From the NCBI RefSeq assembly GCF_001718315.1, contig NZ_CP013362.1, positions 2,666,001 through 2,730,000 on the forward strand: DNA of 64,000 nucleotides, read 5' to 3'. This document shows positions 28,719-37,656 of the stretch, one piece after another (position 1 is the stretch's first letter; each line of letters opens with the position of its first letter). A program made the position numbers and the translations under genes. Source of the DNA: Burkholderia diffusa (GTDB lineage: Bacteria > Pseudomonadota > Gammaproteobacteria > Burkholderiales > Burkholderiaceae). The notes beneath the pieces were generated by a model that was given only the letters and a program-made list of their open reading frames with translations, did not search any database and was not told the DNA's origin.

Positions 28719-30038
28719 ATGGGTGACGGCAGGACGCGGCGCAACACACCGCCGCAACGACAGCAGCGCGACGTACCGGACGGGTCGCACGCCGACGAGC
28801 AGTTCGACCTGTTCGGCGCGTTGCCCGACGACGCGCGCGCGGCCGCGCCCGCGGACGACGACGCCCCCGCAGGCGCCAGCGAATGCGCGACGCCCGACCA
28901 ACCCGACACTGCGCGGCCGGCGAAGGCGCCTCCCCGCGCCGACCGCGCATCGCGCAGCCCTCGCACCGACCAGGAGGTGGAACCGTCCTCTGCGTCCGGC
29001 CTGCTGTGGGACGAACTGTCGCCACCGACTGCGCCGGCGAAGCAGGCCCGGCGTCGGCGCGGCGTGCCGCCCGCACCGGTTTCCGCGGAAGTCGCCGACG
29101 CGGCGGCCGCGCTGCCGCCGAACGTGCGGCTCGGCACGTCGTCGTGGTATTTCCCCGGCTGGGACGGCATCGTCTACGACGGCGATTTCGCGCGAACGAA
29201 GCTGTCGCGCGAAGGGCTCGAGGCGTACGGCGCGCATCCACTGCTGAAGAGCGTGAGCCTCGACCGATCGTTCTACGGGCCGCTGTCGGTGGCCGACTAC
29301 CTGCGCTATGCGCAGCAGGTGCCGGACGACTTCCGCTTCGTCGTGAAGGCGCCCGCGTCCGTCACCGACGCGGTCGTGCGCGGGCGGCGCGGCGAGCCGG
29401 CGGGCCCGAATCCGACCTTTCTCGACGCGCAGCTCGCCACGCGCGAATTCGTGCAGCCGTGCCTCGAAGGGCTCGGCAGGAAGGCCGGCGTGCTGGTGTT
29501 CCAGTTTTCCCCGATGCCCGATCAACTGCTCGCCGAACCGGCCGCGCTGATCGACCGGCTGTCGGCATTCTTCGCGGCGCTTCCTACGCTGCCGCCGGAC
29601 GCCGACGGCACGCGCTACGCGATCGAGATCCGCGACGCGAGCCTGCTCACGCCGCGCTTTATCCGCGCGCTCGCGACGCTGGGCGTGCGCTACTGCGTCG
29701 GCCTGCATGCGCGAATGCCCGACCCGCTGCGTCAGGCGGCCGCGCTCGCGCTGCTTGACGGAGATGCGCCGGGCCCGTTGATCGTGCGCTGGAGCCTGCA
29801 TGGCGGCTTCAAGTACGAGCAGGCGAAAGCGAAATACGAGCCGTTCGACAAGCTCGTCGACGAGGATCCGGCCACGCGCGCGGCGCTCGCCGAGCTGGCC
29901 GCGCGCTACGCGCTGGCCGGACAGCCCGTGATCATCACGATCAACAACAAGGCGGAAGGCTCCGCGCCGCTGTCGTGTCTCGCGCTCGCGCGCGAGATCG
30001 CCGCCGTATGCGCGCACTGGCGCAGCGAGGCGGCGTAA
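28719..30038 (+). CDS. DUF72 protein with long disordered N-terminus and clamp-like motif
   Basis: The 439 residues split into two parts. Residues 1 to about 128 are low-complexity, rich in Asp, Ala, Pro and Arg, and probably disordered. They contain EQFDLFG (Q28 to F32), which fits the pentapeptide that binds the bacterial sliding clamp. Residues about 132-430 form the DUF72 TIM-barrel-like domain, with LGTSSWYFPGWDGIVY at its start, then FRFVVKAPASVTD and PLIVRWSLHGGFKYEQAK. The function of DUF72 is not established. The ATG at 28719 was chosen as the first codon after cfa; ribosome-site support is weak and later starts cannot be excluded. Confidence 0.78.
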   Translation: MGDGRTRRNTPPQRQQRDVPDGSHADEQFDLFGALPDDARAAAPADDDAPAGASECATPDQPDTARPAKAPPRADRASRSPRTDQEVEPSSASGLLWDELSPPTAPAKQARRRRGVPPAPVSAEVADAAAALPPNVRLGTSSWYFPGWDGIVYDGDFARTKLSREGLEAYGAHPLLKSVSLDRSFYGPLSVADYLRYAQQVPDDFRFVVKAPASVTDAVVRGRRGEPAGPNPTFLDAQLATREFVQPCLEGLGRKAGVLVFQFSPMPDQLLAEPAALIDRLSAFFAALPTLPPDADGTRYAIEIRDASLLTPRFIRALATLGVRYCVGLHARMPDPLRQAAALALLDGDAPGPLIVRWSLHGGFKYEQAKAKYEPFDKLVDEDPATRAALAELAARYALAGQPVIITINNKAEGSAPLSCLALAREIAAVCAHWRSEAA

Positions 30039-30078
30039 GAATCGCGGCGCGGGCGCCGGTCGCGCGCCGGCGAAACGG

Positions 30079-30639
30079 TTACGCGCCGCGCAACGACTTC
30101 AGCCGGTGCGAGAATTTCTGGCGGAATTTCGCGAGCTTCGGCCCGATCACGACCGAGCAGTAGCCCTGCCCCGGATTGCGCGCGTAATAGTTCTGGTGAT
30201 AGTCCTCGGCCGGCCAGTAGTTGTCGTCGAGCGGCACGACCTGCGTGACGATCGGCTGCCCGAACACCTGCTCGCGCTCCAGTTCGCGGATCACGTCGAG
30301 CGCGATGTCGCGCTGCGTGTCCGAATGCGTGAACACGACCGAACGGTATTGCGTGCCGACGTCGTTGCCCTGCCGGTTCAGCTGGGTCGGATCGTGCGTC
30401 GCGAAGAAGATCTCGAGGATCTCGCGATAACCGATGCGCGTCGGATCGAACGTCACCTGCACGACCTCCGCGTGACCGGTGTCGCCGTCGCATACGTCGC
30501 GATAGCCGGGATTGCGCGTATGGCCGCCCGCATAGCCCGACTGGACGGCCGTCACGCCGTCGACATCGAGAAACACGGCCTCCGTGCACCAGAAGCACCC
30601 GCCGCCCACAGTCGCGGTTTCAAGCATCTCGTTCACCAT
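30079..30639 (-). CDS. msrA: Peptide-methionine (S)-S-oxide reductase MsrA
   Basis: MsrA repairs the S form of methionine sulfoxide in proteins. The 186 residues carry the catalytic GGGCFWCTEAVF near residue 13-24. GYAGGHTRNPGYRDVCDGDTGHAEVV (about 35-60) and DDNYWPAEDYHQNYYARNPGQGYC near the C-terminus follow; the latter supplies a second Cys for recycling. No signal peptide is present, so it acts in the cytoplasm. The ATG at 30639 is favoured; ATG 30627 (MLETATVGG) is possible. It converges on the DUF72 gene with a 40-bp gap. Confidence 0.92.
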   Translation of the reverse strand: MVNEMLETATVGGGCFWCTEAVFLDVDGVTAVQSGYAGGHTRNPGYRDVCDGDTGHAEVVQVTFDPTRIGYREILEIFFATHDPTQLNRQGNDVGTQYRSVVFTHSDTQRDIALDVIRELEREQVFGQPIVTQVVPLDDNYWPAEDYHQNYYARNPGQGYCSVVIGPKLAKFRQKFSHRLKSLRGA

Positions 30640-31201
30640 GAAATCATTACCTCGTTGATGACAACGGCCCGCACGCGGACGCGCGCCGGCGCCGCCGGTC
30701 CCGCCGGTCCATATGGCCGCGGCCCGGTTGCCCGGTGCGCAGCGGCGTGTGCGTTCAAGTATCTCACTCGTGCGCAAATCCGGCAGAACCGCAAGCGCGC
30801 CGCGCACGACTCGCTGCGCATTTCTCGACTACACTTAGGCACGCTTCGCCGCGACGGCACACCGTCCGGCTGCACGCAGCGTCCGATGCCTGCCCGCCCT
30901 GATGCCAACGTCATCTGCCGGAACATCGATATGCACGCCTTGACAGAAACCGCCCGCATTGCGGGCCCGACCGCCGGCGGCCCGCGCGCCGTCGCCTTCA
31001 CGTCCTCGCGCCGCCGTGCGCACATTGCGCCGCGATCCGGCGCACCGCGTTTCCCCGCTTTCCCGACCTGATGCCCAGCACCGCGCGTCCTCGATCGCGC
31101 GCGGCCGCCCGTGCATTCCCGTCACGCAATCTGTTCGACCCGCACGTTCGCAGCGAACGGCCGTGCGCCCGCAATACGATACGACTGAGAGAGGCACCAC
31201 G
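30640..31201. other. Long divergent intergenic region msrA / methanethiol oxidase
   Basis: This 562-bp gap has several open frames on both strands, but all are arginine- and proline-rich with no family character, and none has a convincing ribosome site. TTGACA occurs at 30940-30945 without a matching -10. GAGAGAGGCACC just before 31202 serves the downstream gene. I see no RNA gene or repeat in it. Confidence 0.5.
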
Positions 31202-32608
31202 ATGAGCATGCGGCCCGACCCGACATTTCACGCTTCGCCGGAACTTGCGATGCAGGCGCCGGCGGAGGAATTTGCCTATACGTTGTTGCTGAGTCCCGAT
31301 TTTTCCAGACCCGACGCGCTCGCCGTGATCGACGTGAAACCGGGCTCGGCGAGCTACGGCAAGATCGTGCATACGGTGACGATGCCGAACACCGGCGACG
31401 AATTTCACCACTTCGGCTGGAATGCGTGTTCGTCGTCGCTGTCGCCGCTGACCGGCCACGCGTTCCTCGAGCGCCGCTTCCTGATCATCCCGGGCCTGCG
31501 TTCGTCGCGGATCTACGTGATCGACACGAAGCCTCACCCGACGCAGGCGCGCATCCACAAGATCATCGAGCCCGACGAAGTTTTCGCGAAGACCGGCTAT
31601 TCGCGGCCGCATACGGTTCATTGCGGCCCCGAAGGCATTTATGTGAGTACGCTCGGCGGCGCGGGCAAGGACGGCACCGACGGCGCGCCCGGCATCTTCA
31701 TCATGGACTGCGAGACGTTCGACGTGCTCGGCCGCTGGGAGATCGACCGCGGCCCGCAGGACAAGCATTACGACTTCTGGTGGAACCTGCCGCGCGACTA
31801 CATGGTGTCGAGCGAATGGGCGCTGCCGCCGCAATTCGAGAACGGCATCGTGCCGGAAGACCTGCTCGCGAACCGCTACGGCCACCGGCTGCATTTCTGG
31901 GACCTGCGCGCGCGGCGCAACGTGCAGACGATCGATCTCGGCGCGCAGCACCAGATGGCGCTCGAGGTGCGGCCCGCGCACGATCCGGTACGCGAATACG
32001 GGTTCGTCGGCGTCGTGGTCGACACGAGCAACCTCGAAGGATCGATCTGGACCTGGTGGCGCGAGGACGGCCGGTTTCATGTGAAGAAGACGGCGACGAT
32101 TCCGCCCGAGCCTGCCGCGGCCGACGAACTGCCGCCGCTGCTCAAGGGGTTCGGCGCCGTGCCGCCGCTCGTGACCGACATCGACCTGTCGCTCGACGAC
32201 CGTTTCCTGTATGTGTCGTGCTGGGGCACCGGTGAGATGCGCCAGTACGACGTGTCGGATCCGCATCGTCCGGTGCTCGCGGGATCGGTGCGCATCGGCG
32301 GCATCGTGCGCCGCGCGCCGCACACGAACGGCCGCGCGTTCGCCGGCGGCCCGCAGATGGTCGAGATCAGCCGCGACGGCCGCCGCGTGTACTGGACCAA
32401 CTCGCTCTACTCGACGTGGGACGACCAGTTCTATCCGGACGGCGTGCCGGCCGCGCAGGTGCTCGCGCATGCGGGGCCGGATGGCGGGCTGGCGCTCGCC
32501 GACGATTATTGGGTCGAGTTCCCCGACGGCTATCGCGCGCATCAGATCCGGCTCGAAGGCGGCGACTGCTCGACCGACTCGTTCTGCTATCCGTCGGTCA
32601 GGCGTTGA
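31202..32608 (+). CDS. Methanethiol oxidase / selenium-binding protein SBP56 family
   Basis: Members of this family (bacterial MtoX, human SELENBP1) oxidise methanethiol to formaldehyde, hydrogen sulfide and hydrogen peroxide. The 468 residues show the family segments DEFHHFGWNACSSS (about 67-80) and YSRPHTVHCGPEGIYVSTLGG (about 134-154). DKHYDFWWNLPRDYMVSSEW (about 184-203), LVTDIDLSLDDRFLYVSCWGTGEMRQYD (about 322-349) and a C-terminal Cys-containing CSTDSFCYPS complete the set. The many conserved His residues suit a metal site. No clear signal peptide is seen, whereas periplasmic copper forms have one. The stop overlaps the start of the next gene. Confidence 0.85.
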   Translation: MSMRPDPTFHASPELAMQAPAEEFAYTLLLSPDFSRPDALAVIDVKPGSASYGKIVHTVTMPNTGDEFHHFGWNACSSSLSPLTGHAFLERRFLIIPGLRSSRIYVIDTKPHPTQARIHKIIEPDEVFAKTGYSRPHTVHCGPEGIYVSTLGGAGKDGTDGAPGIFIMDCETFDVLGRWEIDRGPQDKHYDFWWNLPRDYMVSSEWALPPQFENGIVPEDLLANRYGHRLHFWDLRARRNVQTIDLGAQHQMALEVRPAHDPVREYGFVGVVVDTSNLEGSIWTWWREDGRFHVKKTATIPPEPAAADELPPLLKGFGAVPPLVTDIDLSLDDRFLYVSCWGTGEMRQYDVSDPHRPVLAGSVRIGGIVRRAPHTNGRAFAGGPQMVEISRDGRRVYWTNSLYSTWDDQFYPDGVPAAQVLAHAGPDGGLALADDYWVEFPDGYRAHQIRLEGGDCSTDSFCYPSVRR

Positions 32609-33267
32609 GCACCGGCCTCTCCGCGCCGCTCGTGCTGTGGGCGGCCGTACTCGCGAGCGGCGTCTATCACGGGCTCAATCCGGCGATGGGCTGGCCGCTC
32701 GCGGTGTCGAACGCACTGATGACGCGCCGCGGCGGCGCACTGGTCGCGGCGCTCGGCTATCTCGCGCTCGGCCATGCGCTCGCGGTATTCACGGTGATGC
32801 TGCCGTTCGGGCTGCTTGCCGTGCTGCTTGAGTGGCAGTCGGCGATCCGGATCGGCGCGAGCGCCCTCGTGATCGGCTTCGGCGCGGCGCTGCTGATCCG
32901 GCGGCGACACCCGCGTGCGCTCGCGCGGATTCCGGCCGCGCGGCTCGGATTCTGGTCGTTCGCGGTTGCGCTCGCACACGGCGCGGGGCTGATGCTGGTG
33001 CCGATTTATCTCGGGCTCTGCGGGCTCGACCGGGACGCCGGCCATCGCGCGGCGGCCGCGCTCGTCGATGCGCATCTCGGGATGGCGCTCGTCGTCGCGG
33101 CCGTGCACGCAGCCTCGATGATCGGCGCGGGCGGCGTGCTCGCGTGGCTCGTGTACCGCTATCTCGGGCTGAAGTTCGTCGCGCGGAGCTGGTTCAATCT
33201 CGATGCGGTGTGGGCGTCCAGCCTGATCCTGACGGGTGCGGTGTCGTTCGGGCTGGCGGCGCGATAG
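32605..33267 (+). CDS. Polytopic membrane protein coupled to methanethiol oxidase
   Basis: This 220-residue integral membrane protein has about six hydrophobic helices. I do not recognise a named family with certainty; the SGVYHGLNPAMGWPLAV and ALGHALAVF stretches recall HupE/UreJ- or NicO-like metal-transport proteins with helix-embedded histidines. No ATG lies near the start. The TTG at 32605 overlaps the preceding stop as TTGA, which is the reason for choosing it and implies translational coupling. The context suggests it serves the methanethiol oxidase, for example in metal supply or substrate movement, but this is inference. Confidence 0.65.
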   Translation: MSTGLSAPLVLWAAVLASGVYHGLNPAMGWPLAVSNALMTRRGGALVAALGYLALGHALAVFTVMLPFGLLAVLLEWQSAIRIGASALVIGFGAALLIRRRHPRALARIPAARLGFWSFAVALAHGAGLMLVPIYLGLCGLDRDAGHRAAAALVDAHLGMALVVAAVHAASMIGAGGVLAWLVYRYLGLKFVARSWFNLDAVWASSLILTGAVSFGLAAR

Positions 33268-33547
33268 CGCCCGGCTCGCGCGCGAAGCGCGCCGCCGACG
33301 GCACCACGACGAAAGATGCGCGAACCACCGCTCCAGCACGACGCCGGCGTCGCGCGACAGTGTTCGTTACCGCACGCTCGCCCCTCGACGGGCCGCCCGC
33401 ACGGGCCCGGCGGTCGCGATTCCGCTAAAATCGGGCCATGCGCACCACTTCCCAACCGACCGCCCTGGCCTTGCCGCCTTTCGTCCGCCGCGCCCCTCGC
33501 ATCCGCCGCGCGCCGCGCCCGTCCGTTCCGTCCCGGATCGCCGCCCG

Positions 33548-34057
33548 ATGAACCACGCCACCCCGCCGGATTTCGACTCGGCCGCCTTTCGCCAGGCGCT
33601 CGGCCAATTCGCGACCGGCGTCACGGTCATCACGACGCGTGCGCCGTCCGGGCAGCTGATCGGCATCACGGCGAGCTCGTTCAACTCGGTGTCGCTCGAC
33701 CCGCCGCTCGTGCTTTGGAGCCTCGCGCACAAATCGGCGTCGACCCCGGTGTTCCGCAACAACAGCCATTACGTGGTGAACGTGCTCGCGGCGTCGCAGC
33801 TCGACCTGTGCAAGCGCTTCTCGACGTACAAGGGCGACCGCTTCGAAGGGATCGCGCACGCGGCCGGCAACTCGGGCATGCCGGTGCTCGACGGCGCGCT
33901 CGCGTGGTTCGAATGCCACAATCGCAGCCGCTACGACGAAGGCGACCATGTGATCTTCGTCGGCGAAGTGGAACGCTGCGGCGTGCGGGCCGCATCGGAT
34001 GCCGCAGCGCCGCTCGTGTTCCACGGCGGCGGCTTCCACGGCCTCACACAGCTTTGA
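33548..34057 (+). CDS. Flavin reductase family protein
   Basis: This 169-residue flavin-reductase-like domain protein would supply reduced flavin to a monooxygenase or act as an FMN-binding oxidoreductase. Family sequence includes LGQFATGVTVITTRAPSGQLIGITASSFNSVSLDPPLVLWSL (about 16-57). NNSHYVVNVLAASQLDLCKRFS follows, and the C-terminal HFGG-like end is [12 protein letters not shown]. It lies next to the kyn genes, where its partner could act on kynurenine- or anthranilate-derived aromatics, but no monooxygenase is adjacent. Its 3' end overlaps the 3' end of kynR by 14 bp in convergent orientation. The ATG at 33548 starts the conserved region. Confidence 0.85.
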   Translation: MNHATPPDFDSAAFRQALGQFATGVTVITTRAPSGQLIGITASSFNSVSLDPPLVLWSLAHKSASTPVFRNNSHYVVNVLAASQLDLCKRFSTYKGDRFEGIAHAAGNSGMPVLDGALAWFECHNRSRYDEGDHVIFVGEVERCGVRAASDAAAPLVFHGGGFHGLTQL

Positions 34058-34544
34058 TCGCCCCCATGCGGGCCAGCCCGACCGGCGCGCCCGCTTCGTC
34101 CTTCAGCGTCTGCAACACGATGTTCGAACGGATGTCCATCACGCCCGGCGCCTTGTAGAGCCGGTTCAGCACGAAATCCGAATAGTGCTTGAGGTTGTGC
34201 GCGAGCACGCGCAGCAGATAGTGACTCTCGCCCGTCACGACGAACGCGCCGACCACCTCCGGCCATTCGCGCAGCGCTTCCGCGAAGCGCTCGTGCCATT
34301 GATTTTCTTCGTTGCGCATCGATACCTGCACGAACGCCTCGAGCTCGAAGCCGAGCTTCTCGCGGCTCAGGCACGCGCGATAGTGCTCGATCACGCCCTG
34401 CTCTTCGAGCAAGCGCATGCGGCGCAGACAGGCGGACGGCGAGAGCGAAATCCGCTCCGCCAGGTCGAGATTGCTGATTCTGCCCTCCTCCTGCAGTACC
34501 GCCAGAATCCGGCAGTCGGTGGCATCGAGCGTGATCGCGTGCAT
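34044..34544 (-). CDS. kynR: Lrp/AsnC-family regulator of kynurenine genes
   Basis: This 166-residue regulator has an N-terminal helix-turn-helix (about 6-60: [38 protein letters not shown]) and a C-terminal RAM ligand-binding domain. It is divergent from kynB-kynU-kynA with a 130-bp shared promoter region. KynR of Pseudomonas and Burkholderia is an Lrp-type activator that senses kynurenine, and position plus family support the same role here. Ligand binding is inferred. Confidence 0.87.
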   Translation of the reverse strand: MHAITLDATDCRILAVLQEEGRISNLDLAERISLSPSACLRRMRLLEEQGVIEHYRACLSREKLGFELEAFVQVSMRNEENQWHERFAEALREWPEVVGAFVVTGESHYLLRVLAHNLKHYSDFVLNRLYKAPGVMDIRSNIVLQTLKDEAGAPVGLARMGAIKAV

Positions 34545-34674
34545 TTTTGGTCCCCGTTTTCCCTCTGAGTCGAATTATCTGCCAATCGGGCGGATTGTCC
34601 ATGTTTATTTCGCAAGCACTTTCTGCGAGCGTCCACCTATCATTCGAAGGATCGATTCACCGGTTCGTCATGCC

Positions 34675-35316
34675 ATGGACACACTCTGGGACATCTCGCC
34701 GCCCGTCAGCCCCGCCACCCCCGTGTGGCCGGGCGACACGCCGGTTTCCGTCGAACGCGTATGGCGGATGGAGGCCGGCTCGCCGGTCAACGTCGCGCGC
34801 CTGACGCTGTCTCCGCATACGGGCGCACACTGCGACGCGCCGCTCCACTACGACGCCGACGGCGCTCCGATCGGCGCGGTGCCGCTCGATACGTATCTCG
34901 GCCCGTGCCGCGTGATTCACTGCATCGGCGCGTCGCCGGTCGTGCGCCCGGCCGACATCGAGGCGGCGCTCGACGCCGTGCCGGCGCGCGTGCTGCTGCG
35001 CACCTATGCGCGCGCCAGCGTCGAGCAATGGGACAGCGGCTTCTGCGCGGTCGCGCCCGAAACCATCGACCTGCTCGCCGCGCGTGGCGTGAAGCTGATC
35101 GGCATCGACACGCCGTCGCTCGACCCGCAGGAATCGAAGACCATGGATGCGCATCACCGCGTGCGCGCGCACCGGATGGCGATCCTCGAAGGAATCGTGC
35201 TCGACGACGTGCCGCCCGGCGACTACGAGCTGATCGCGCTGCCGCTGAAGCTCGCGACGCTCGACGCGAGCCCCGTGCGTGCGGTGCTGCGCGCGCTGCC
35301 CGGCCGGTCCGCCTGA
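34675..35316 (+). CDS. kynB: Kynurenine formamidase
   Basis: KynB hydrolyses N-formylkynurenine to kynurenine and formate, the second step of tryptophan breakdown. The 213 residues are of the bacterial metal-dependent cyclase-like type. The N-terminus is [21 protein letters not shown]. The metal site is in [15 protein letters not shown] (about 51-65), and [21 protein letters not shown] lies at about 142-162. The short 213-residue length is typical. It is the first gene of the kynBUA operon, facing kynR. Confidence 0.94.
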   Translation: MDTLWDISPPVSPATPVWPGDTPVSVERVWRMEAGSPVNVARLTLSPHTGAHCDAPLHYDADGAPIGAVPLDTYLGPCRVIHCIGASPVVRPADIEAALDAVPARVLLRTYARASVEQWDSGFCAVAPETIDLLAARGVKLIGIDTPSLDPQESKTMDAHHRVRAHRMAILEGIVLDDVPPGDYELIALPLKLATLDASPVRAVLRALPGRSA

Positions 35317-35322
35317 TTCACC

Positions 35323-35352
35323 GAACCACTGACCCGAGAACCACTGACCCGA
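35323..35352 (+). repeat. Perfect 15-bp tandem duplication between kynB and kynU
   Basis: GAACCACTGACCCGA occurs twice in direct tandem (35323-35337 and 35338-35352). It fills most of the 40-bp kynB-kynU gap and ends 5 bp before the kynU ATG. The second copy sits where the kynU ribosome site would be. Confidence 0.9.
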
Positions 35353-35356
35353 CATC

Positions 35357-36610
35357 ATGATCAAGACCCGTGAAGACGCGCTCGCCCTCGACCGCGACGA
35401 CCCGCTCGCCCCGCTGCGCGGCCAGTTCGCGCTGCCCGACGGCGTGATCTATCTCGACGGCAACTCGCTCGGCGCGCAACCACGCGCGTCGGCCGCCCGC
35501 GCGCAACAGGTGATCGGCGCCGAATGGGGCGAAGGCCTGATCCGCAGCTGGAACACCGCCGGCTGGTTCGCGCTGCCGCGCCGCCTCGGCGACAAGCTCG
35601 CGACGCTGATCGGCGGTGCATCCGGCGAGACCGTCGTGACCGACACCATCTCGATCAACCTGTTCAAACTGCTGTCGGCGATGCTGCGCCACCAGGCCGA
35701 GCGCGCGCCGGAGCGCCGCGTGATCGTGTCGGAGCGCTCGAACTTCCCGACCGACCTGTACATCGCGCAAGGGCTGATCGAACAGCTCGGCGGCGGCTAT
35801 GAACTGCGCCTGATCGACGATCCGGCGGACCTGCCCGGCGCGCTCGGCGCGGACACGGCCGTCGCGATGATCACGCACGTGAACTACCGCACCGGCTACA
35901 TGCACGACATGCCGGCCGTCACGCAGCTCGTACACGACGCGGGCGCGCTGATGCTGTGGGATCTCGCGCATTCGGCCGGCGCGGTGCCGGTCGACCTGAA
36001 CGGCGCGCATGCGGACGGCGCGGTCGGCTGCACGTACAAGTACCTGAACGGCGGCCCCGGTTCGCCGGCGTTCGTGTGGGTGCCGCACCGCCATCACGCG
36101 CACTTCTCGCAACCGCTGTCGGGCTGGTGGGGCCACCGTGCGCCGTTCGCGATGCAGCCGGGCTTCGCGCCCGATCCGGGCATCGCGCGCTTCCTGTGCG
36201 GCACGCAACCGATCGTGTCGATGTCGATGGTCGAATGCGGGCTCGACGTGTTCCTGCAGACCGACATGCACGCGATCCGGCGCAAGTCGCTCGCGCTGAC
36301 GGACGCGTTCATCGCACTCGTCGAGGCCCGCTGCGCGGGCCTGTCGCTGAAGCTCGTCACACCGCGCGCGCATCATCAGCGCGGCTCGCAGGCGAGCTTC
36401 GAACACCCGCACGGCTACGAGGTGATGCAGGCGCTGATCGCGCGCGGCGTGATCGGGGACTACCGCGAACCGTACGTGCTGCGCTTCGGCTTCACGCCGC
36501 TCTACACGCGCTTCGTCGACGTGTGGGACGCCGTCGAGACGCTGCGCGACATCCTGGCCACCGATGCGTGGAAGGCACCCGAGTTCGCCGAGCGCGGCGC
36601 GGTGACCTGA
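35357..36610 (+). CDS. kynU: Kynureninase
   Basis: KynU is a PLP enzyme that splits kynurenine into anthranilate and alanine. The 417 residues show [12 protein letters not shown] (about 32-43), [14 protein letters not shown] (about 94-107) and [14 protein letters not shown] (about 172-185). [15 protein letters not shown] (about 200-214) follows, and the PLP-Lys lies in [18 protein letters not shown] (about 225-242). Anthranilate would be the end product of this operon, and no anthranilate dioxygenase genes are in the window. It is separated from kynB by a 40-bp gap carrying a tandem repeat. Confidence 0.95.
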   Translation: MIKTREDALALDRDDPLAPLRGQFALPDGVIYLDGNSLGAQPRASAARAQQVIGAEWGEGLIRSWNTAGWFALPRRLGDKLATLIGGASGETVVTDTISINLFKLLSAMLRHQAERAPERRVIVSERSNFPTDLYIAQGLIEQLGGGYELRLIDDPADLPGALGADTAVAMITHVNYRTGYMHDMPAVTQLVHDAGALMLWDLAHSAGAVPVDLNGAHADGAVGCTYKYLNGGPGSPAFVWVPHRHHAHFSQPLSGWWGHRAPFAMQPGFAPDPGIARFLCGTQPIVSMSMVECGLDVFLQTDMHAIRRKSLALTDAFIALVEARCAGLSLKLVTPRAHHQRGSQASFEHPHGYEVMQALIARGVIGDYREPYVLRFGFTPLYTRFVDVWDAVETLRDILATDAWKAPEFAERGAVT

Positions 36611-36687
36611 CCGGTTTTTGCCCGGCGCGCGCCGCGCTGACATGCGCATTGCGCGCCGCGCCCCGTCATTCAATTCTGGAGAGAGTC

Positions 36688-37629
36688 GTGAATTCTGGTC
36701 ATATGCAGCCACCCGGCGACGATGCGCCGGCGGGCTGCCCGTTCTCGGGCGCACGCGCGGCCCAATCGGCACACGAAGCCCCGCACGTGCCCGGCGATGC
36801 GTCGGGCGAAGCCGGCTGGCACAACGCGCAGCTCGATTTCTCGAAGTCGATGAGCTATGGCGACTACCTGTCGCTGAATTCGATCCTCGACGCGCAGCAT
36901 CCGCTGTCGCCCGATCACAACGAGATGCTGTTCATCATCCAGCATCAGACGAGCGAGCTGTGGATGAAGCTCGCGCTGTTCGAGTTGCGCGGCGCGCTCG
37001 ACGCGGTGCGCGGCGACGCGCTGCCGCCCGCGTTCAAGATGCTCGCGCGCGTGTCGCGCATTCTCGAGCAACTCGTGCAGGCGTGGAACGTGCTGTCGAC
37101 GATGACGCCGTCCGAGTATTCGGCGATGCGGCCGTACCTCGGCCAGTCGTCGGGCTTCCAGTCGTACCAGTACCGGCAGCTCGAATTCCTGCTCGGCAAC
37201 AAGAACGTTCAGATGCTGCAGCCGCATGCGCACCGGCCCGACATCCTCGAACAGGTGCGTGCGACGCTCGAGGCGCCGTCTTTCTATGACGAGGTCGTGC
37301 GCCTGCTCGCGCGACGCGGCTTCCCGATCGCACCCGAGCGGCTCGAGCGCGACTGGACGCAGCCGATGCGGCACGACGAAACCGTCGAGGCCGCGTGGCT
37401 CGAGGTCTACCGTCATCCGCAGCAGCACTGGGAGCTCTACGAGATGGCCGAGGAACTCGTCGATCTCGAGGACGCGTTCCGCCAGTGGCGGTTCCGTCAC
37501 GTGACGACCGTCGAGCGCATCATCGGCTTCAAGCAGGGCACGGGCGGCACGAGCGGCGCGCCGTATCTGCGCAAGATGCTCGACGTCGTGCTGTTCCCCG
37601 AGCTCTGGCACGTGCGCACCACGCTGTAA
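36688..37629 (+). CDS. kynA: Tryptophan 2,3-dioxygenase
   Basis: KynA is a haem enzyme that opens the indole ring of tryptophan to N-formylkynurenine, the first step of the pathway. Family sequence starts with [40 protein letters not shown], containing the distal His and substrate-binding residues. [18 protein letters not shown] and [27 protein letters not shown] follow, the last with the proximal His. The GTG at 36688 (313 residues) sits 5-8 nt after GGAGAGAG. The ATG at 36703 (308 residues) has no ribosome site at the right distance, although it matches commonly annotated orthologues. It ends the kynBUA operon. Confidence 0.93.
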   Translation: MNSGHMQPPGDDAPAGCPFSGARAAQSAHEAPHVPGDASGEAGWHNAQLDFSKSMSYGDYLSLNSILDAQHPLSPDHNEMLFIIQHQTSELWMKLALFELRGALDAVRGDALPPAFKMLARVSRILEQLVQAWNVLSTMTPSEYSAMRPYLGQSSGFQSYQYRQLEFLLGNKNVQMLQPHAHRPDILEQVRATLEAPSFYDEVVRLLARRGFPIAPERLERDWTQPMRHDETVEAAWLEVYRHPQQHWELYEMAEELVDLEDAFRQWRFRHVTTVERIIGFKQGTGGTSGAPYLRKMLDVVLFPELWHVRTTL

Positions 37630-37656
37630 CGGACGCGCGCGTCGTGCGCCCGCGCG

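Noticed and set aside
30640..31201. Small genes in the msrA/methanethiol oxidase gap
   Set aside because: Open frames exist in several phases, but none has a ribosome site, normal codon pattern or recognisable sequence.
34545..34674. Specific KynR binding motif in the kynR/kynB gap
   Set aside because: AT-rich patches and a TTTCGC-type direct repeat are present, but nothing matches an Lrp-type palindrome clearly enough to annotate.
37630..37656. Terminator between kynA and the MFS gene
   Set aside because: The 27-bp gap is GC-rich with short CGCG runs but gives no stable hairpin with a T run.
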